NCBI GenBank assembly: GCA_035236585.1
Contig: CP141132.1
Coordinates: 43,279,880 to 43,343,879, forward strand
DNA length: 64,000 nt
Reading direction: 5' to 3'
From: Warburgia ugandensis
Taxonomy: Eukaryota > Streptophyta > Magnoliopsida > Canellales > Canellaceae
Shown here in pieces: positions 60,261 through 64,000 of the stretch; the first letter of the stretch is position 1; each line of letters begins with the position of its first letter. The notes below the pieces were generated by a model, which saw only the letters and a list, made by a program, of their open reading frames with translations, was not told where the DNA came from and made no database searches. A program made the translations under genes and the position numbers.

Positions 60261-61234
60261 AATTTTGATATTTTGCATGTTCAAAAGATAATCCATAGTA
60301 AGTATGTGAAGGATCATATTTGTATAGGATTTAATTAGCGTTTTTGACCTTTTATAGGTATTGAAGAGATCACCAAAAGGTTGAGATTGATCGGGATGAG
60401 AATTGAAGATCAAGAGTAAAAGATCAACCTAAAGTTCACATCATTTAAAGCTTAATCAAGGATCAAGATCATCCTAGGGCATGTAAAGTTAAAAAGACGA
60501 CTAGAAATAGACTCAATCCAACTTGTGCATCTCTACCACCTTTATATGGGAGCCATTCAAGCTGCCTTAGCCATTAAAGCAATGAAAGGGGTGATAAGCC
60601 ACAGGAGTTACTCAAGTTGTAAAGCCACTTAAGCCACCAAGGAATGAGCCATCAAGCCATGGAGGAGTGCCACATGGAACCACCCAATTGGAGCATCAAT
60701 TCAAGCAACTTTCCTATGTTAAACAATGATTTTTAAGGGATTTTGAGAAATTTTGATATTTTGCATGTTCAAAAGATAATCCATAGTAAGTATGTGAAGG
60801 ATCATATTTGTATAGGATTTAATTAGCGTTTTTGACCTTTTATAGGTATTGAAGAGATCACCAAAAGGTTGAGATTGATCGGGATGAGAATTGATGATCA
60901 AGAGTAAAAGATCAACCTAAAGTTCACATCATGTAAAGCTTAATCAAGGATCAAGATCATCCTAGGGCATGTAAAGTTAAAAAGACGACTAGAAATAGAC
61001 TCAATCCAACTTGTGCATCTCCACCACCTTTATATGGGAGCCATTCAAGCTACCTTAGCCATTAAAGCAATGAAAGGGGTGATAAGCCACAGGAGTTACT
61101 CAAGTTGTAAAGCCACTTAAGCTACCAAGGAATGAGCCATCAAGCCATGGAGGAGTGCCACATGGAACCACCCAATTGGAGCATCAATTCAAGCAACTTT
61201 TCTATGTTAAACAATGATTTTTAAGGGATTTTGA
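60261..61234 (+). repeat. 487-base tandem duplication inside the AT5 LTR
   Basis: Copies 60261-60747 and 60748-61234. I count about six single-base differences, roughly 99 percent identity, so this is the most recent rearrangement visible in the window. The unit starts at 'aattttgatattttgc' and ends at 'aagggattttgag'. Confidence 0.93.
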
Positions 61235-62658
61235 GACAGAATTTAAAAGATAAAATGTTCATGCATTAAGGGACCATCAAGAGAGAATACTCTACTTTCA
61301 TAACCCATTTCCCATACCTAATCCACCATTCATCCTAGGGTTCCATGTTTTTAACTCAAGGAGGGAGCAACCTTCCTAGAAAAGGATGCCCACCTTGCTT
61401 AGTTGGAAATTTCAAGTGGTTTCTTAATTAGGAAACCCCAAAATCTAAGTCCATTGAAACCATAATAAACCCTAGATTTTTTATTTTTATTTTCAATCTT
61501 TCCTTACTATTTTCTCCCTCTTTCGATAAAGCACTCATCAACAGATTAGAAGGGAAGGAAATCCACGTACCTTCCAAGTAAAATGATGCCTCCCCCTTCT
61601 AAACTAGGAAACCAGCTAGCCTATCTCTCTTACATCACCTTGATTACATCATCTTGTTTACCTAATTCTCCACCTAACTTTCCTACCTTGAAACCCTACA
61701 TCTAGATCTACTTTCCTCATTGATTCAACTCCTTCCTAAGTTAGAAACCAAATCCTCTATAAATTCCAAGGATTCCTTCTTTTTTACTGAAGTAGAGGTG
61801 GGTGATACACCTTGAAACACTACCTTCCTTTGATTTTCTTATTATTCCCCTTCTTATTTCTCCCCCATGTCTAAGTTAGTGATTTAATTTCCTTTCTTTG
61901 ATTTCATTGTGTTTTGCTTGTATTTTTTGCTCTTTATTTCCATAAATCTTTTTCCATCCCTCTTGCTCTCTCTTCTTCACTCTATTCCATTACCATTTCT
62001 TTGTCATTGAATTAAGATATAAGTTAGGTCTTCTTTGGTAGTAACAACCAAGAGAAGAGATAGCTTAAAGCCCTAATTTCACCCTTAGGAGTTCCACTTT
62101 TTGTACCTTGTTTTTTACCCTAGCTTTATGTACATTTTCTTTTCTTTAGTTCATCATCTTAGACATCTTATCTCTTGAGTTCCTTATAGGTTTTATTTTC
62201 ATTTTATCTTGGTTTAGTTTTTTATCATTATATTGAAGTTTTGTTTTTGTTTAGTTTAGGATTTAGGCCATGGTTTATTGAGCAATTTCCAGAATTTCCC
62301 ACTTGTTTATGCACAAAATTTTTTATGTAAGTTTGCGTTAATTCAATAAAGTTTATTGAGGATTCTTCTCATGGAATGTTTCCATCATAAAATTACTTTA
62401 TATTTGAATTATTATCTTGCATAAAAGTTGTAGTTTCAATTACTTTATTATGATTGATTTTGTTAATGTACTTAAGCGCTTGAAATCTGGAATTTTTTTG
62501 CTTAAACATTATGCTATGTTTCCAACCATCAAAATGATTTATTTGCTTGAATCCTTAGGAATTAATTTATATTTTTATGTTTTTATTGAGTTCATACATA
62601 ATTTTTCATTTTTTTGCATTAAAAGCATCAATTCTAACCATTTTTGGACCCATGAACC

Positions 62659-62686
62659 ATACGCACAATCCATGGGTCGTGCGTAT
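62659..62686 (+). other. CCATGG dyad in AT5 LTR
   Basis: ATACGCAC (62659-62666) and GTGCGTAT (62679-62686) form a perfect 8-base inverted repeat around a spacer holding CCATGG (62670-62675). CpG pairs are kept in both arms although the rest of the LTR is CpG-poor. Confidence 0.7.
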
Positions 62687-62725
62687 AGTGCCAGGTCACT
62701 TTCATTTTTTATTTGTGGTTATTTT

Positions 62726-62806
62726 AGCTTGGGAAAGTGTTAATTTATACCTCATTGGTTACTAATTTAAAAATGAAACTTTTAAAAATTAACACTTTCC
62801 CAAACT
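62726..62806 (+). other. Hairpin-forming inverted repeat in AT5 LTR
   Basis: AGCTTGGGAAAGTGTTAATTT (62726-62746, here split as AGCTTGGGAAAG and TGTTAATTT) pairs with 62786-62806 at about 19 of 21 positions, with a 39-base loop. It could fold in RNA, or it could be the remnant of a small inverted-repeat insertion. Confidence 0.7.
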
Positions 62807-63007
62807 AAGCCAAATTGTAGTTTTCATTCACTACAATTTCCTAATTCAACCAATTCAATCTCTCTCTTTGGCTAAAGTAAGCACTTTTTTGTAAGATCCA
62901 TCAAACATACAAATTTATGAGATTCCTTATGGGATTGACCTACCTCTTGTACAAATACTACTTTGATTTGTATGCTTGTGAGTAATTTTAAAGCTACACC
63001 AAGTTTT

Positions 63008-63025
63008 TGGTGTTGTGGTTGGGGA
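63008..63025 (+). other. AT5 primer-binding site (tRNA-Asp type, degenerate)
   Basis: TGGTGTTGTGGTTGGGGA lies six bases after the LTR end. It fits the Athila/Tat primer site TGGCGCCGTTGCCGGGGA, complementary to tRNA-Asp, with differences mainly of the C-to-T kind expected from loss of methylated cytosine. Confidence 0.75.
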
Positions 63026-64000
63026 ATTGCAATGGACTTGTGTAAGTGAATCTTATCTTAGAATATTTACCTCTAATCTACATTTAGGGTGCATTAGTTT
63101 AGGATTTTTCATAATTTTAAACATTAATTGCTATTTCCTCATATTAACCATATTTGTTTATTTTTATGCAAGGAAAAATTTGCAAAGAAGTGGCGGTGAT
63201 CCTATGGGCCAAAGCTTCATCAAATTATATTAAGGTTTTATTTATTTCTTACATTAGGGTTTTGAGTGGAACTTGTAGTGAGGGCCATTGTATTCTTCAC
63301 TTTATTATTCAATTTTTGAATGGATTCTAATAATACAGGGCATGTGTGGGGCATTGTGGTCCATGCTTGATCTTCATCAAAACCCCACTACAAGTATCCC
63401 TCACTTTCTTTTTATTTTTCTAGTCTAGTTGCATTTAGTATAATCTTGCTTTATGAATGGTATTTAACTCATGTAGAATAAGATCATTCATGATAATTGT
63501 TGCATGTTATTTAGGCCTATTGCATTAGTAAGCACTTATTTAACAAAGGGTAGCTGAAGCTCAGCTATAACCAAAGCATAAGATGTCTGGTTATAGTATC
63601 TCATCTATTAAAATGTTTGACCCTTGGTCAAATAGCGTATAGATAGACAATAGTTTACTTTTTGTACTTCATTGCATGTTTAATTCTTTACGGTGGAATG
63701 CATTGCATTAATTGTAAGGGCCCCACAGGAACCCTCATAAGATAAAGACTAGATTTCATCACTAGATTCATGGCCTACTAAGCTAATTAAAATATATACT
63801 TGTATGTTTGAATCCTAGCACTTGAATGTACTTAAAATCAAGTAAAAAGAGATTTAGGGTTTTCAAGCTTACAAGAACCTTTTTGAAAGGTTAGGTCTAG
63901 TGTTACTACAGTGGCTTCTATGCATTATAGCTATAATGGGTGTCTAAAAATTCAAGTGATTTTCCCATGTCATTTGTTGATGTTGGTTGAGGTCTAAAAA
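63026..64000 (+). other. Leader after the AT5 LTR
   Basis: Untranslated leader aligned with AT3 41115-42000: 'agggtgcattagtttagg', 'gtggcggtgatcctatgggcc' and 'ggtcatagcgtatagatag' type blocks. It reaches the window edge before any coding part. The 72-residue frame at 63015-63233 overlaps the primer site and is not a gene. Confidence 0.7.

Larger units (their letters stand above)
60138..63001 (+). repeat. AT5 LTR (tandem-type)
   Basis: 2864-base LTR, longer than its relatives because of a 487-base internal duplication (60261-61234). Landmarks include 'cccaattagttgcctatgtg' at the start, an AAGCCA-rich block, a C/T-rich block (61300-61990), the CCATGG dyad (62659-62686), a hairpin (62726-62806) and the closing 'tgggattgacctacctcttgt'. 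It ends with ACACCA at 63001. The frames at 62417-62765 are shadows. Confidence 0.8.
58591..64000 (+). mobile_element. AT5: Athila-like element(s) sharing one LTR (fossil)
   Basis: Plus strand: a 3' block (58591-60130), polypurine tract, full LTR (60138-63001), then a primer site (63008-63025) and leader running off the window. An LTR with 3' sequence on its left and a primer site on its right is the middle LTR of a tandem arrangement, which forms by unequal recombination between LTRs. The part right of the LTR shows only leader, so its coding class is unknown. Confidence 0.75.

Overview
The window looks like gene-poor, repeat-packed nuclear DNA of a flowering plant, probably a non-grass species with a large genome. 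The clues are AT-rich sequence, long Athila-type and Tekay-type Ty3/gypsy LTR elements with their typical plant primer sites (tRNA-Asp and initiator tRNA-Met), and a plant RTE-clade LINE. I found no convincing host gene, tRNA, rRNA or CRISPR. Almost every open frame is a short fragment inside a decayed element or an LTR. Names below (AT1-AT5, CHR-F, CHR-N, CHR-M) are mine.

Layout. 1-7328: AT1, a minus-strand Athila-like element without visible pol, cut by the left window edge, with three tandem copies of its LTR-end/primer-site junction. AT1 sits in the leader of AT2 (7329-about 16897, plus), the only Athila copy here with recognisable gag, protease, reverse transcriptase, RNase H and integrase remnants before a 2.5 kb 3' LTR. 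16.9-22 kb: poorly resolved LTR-like material. About 22-39.3 kb: CHR-F, a plus-strand Tekay-like chromovirus whose long 3' LTR was entered by an RTE LINE (28358-29195, 9-bp target duplication) and by CHR-N (29644-38550, minus, 5-bp target duplication ATATC). 39.3-41.1 kb: the 3' end of another minus-strand chromovirus (CHR-M). 41.1-48.3 kb: AT3, a plus-strand relative of AT1. 48.3-58.6 kb: AT4, minus-strand Athila with integrase/RNase H/RT remnants, its integrase split by a chromovirus solo LTR (53195-55529, target duplication TAGGC). 58.6-64 kb: AT5, where one LTR has element 3' sequence on its left and a primer site plus leader on its right.

Relations. AT1 and AT3 share a gag-like but pol-less interior and have the same ends, primer class and 3' region as pol-bearing AT2/AT4, the usual picture of a non-autonomous family moved by an autonomous relative. 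The insertion order can be read directly: AT2 before AT1; CHR-F before the LINE and CHR-N; AT4 before the solo LTR. CHR-N is the youngest complete LTR pair (about 5% LTR difference by eye in one 560-base sample); AT1 is clearly older (about 15%).

Most interesting: a CCATGG-centred dyad in the AT LTRs whose arms differ between copies yet still pair; the triplicated primer-site junction; the tandem-type LTR of AT5; the near-abutting inverted LTRs of AT3 and AT4; and a twice-repeated tyrosine-rich motif in the pol-less interiors. All percentages are by-eye estimates; nothing was computed with tools.
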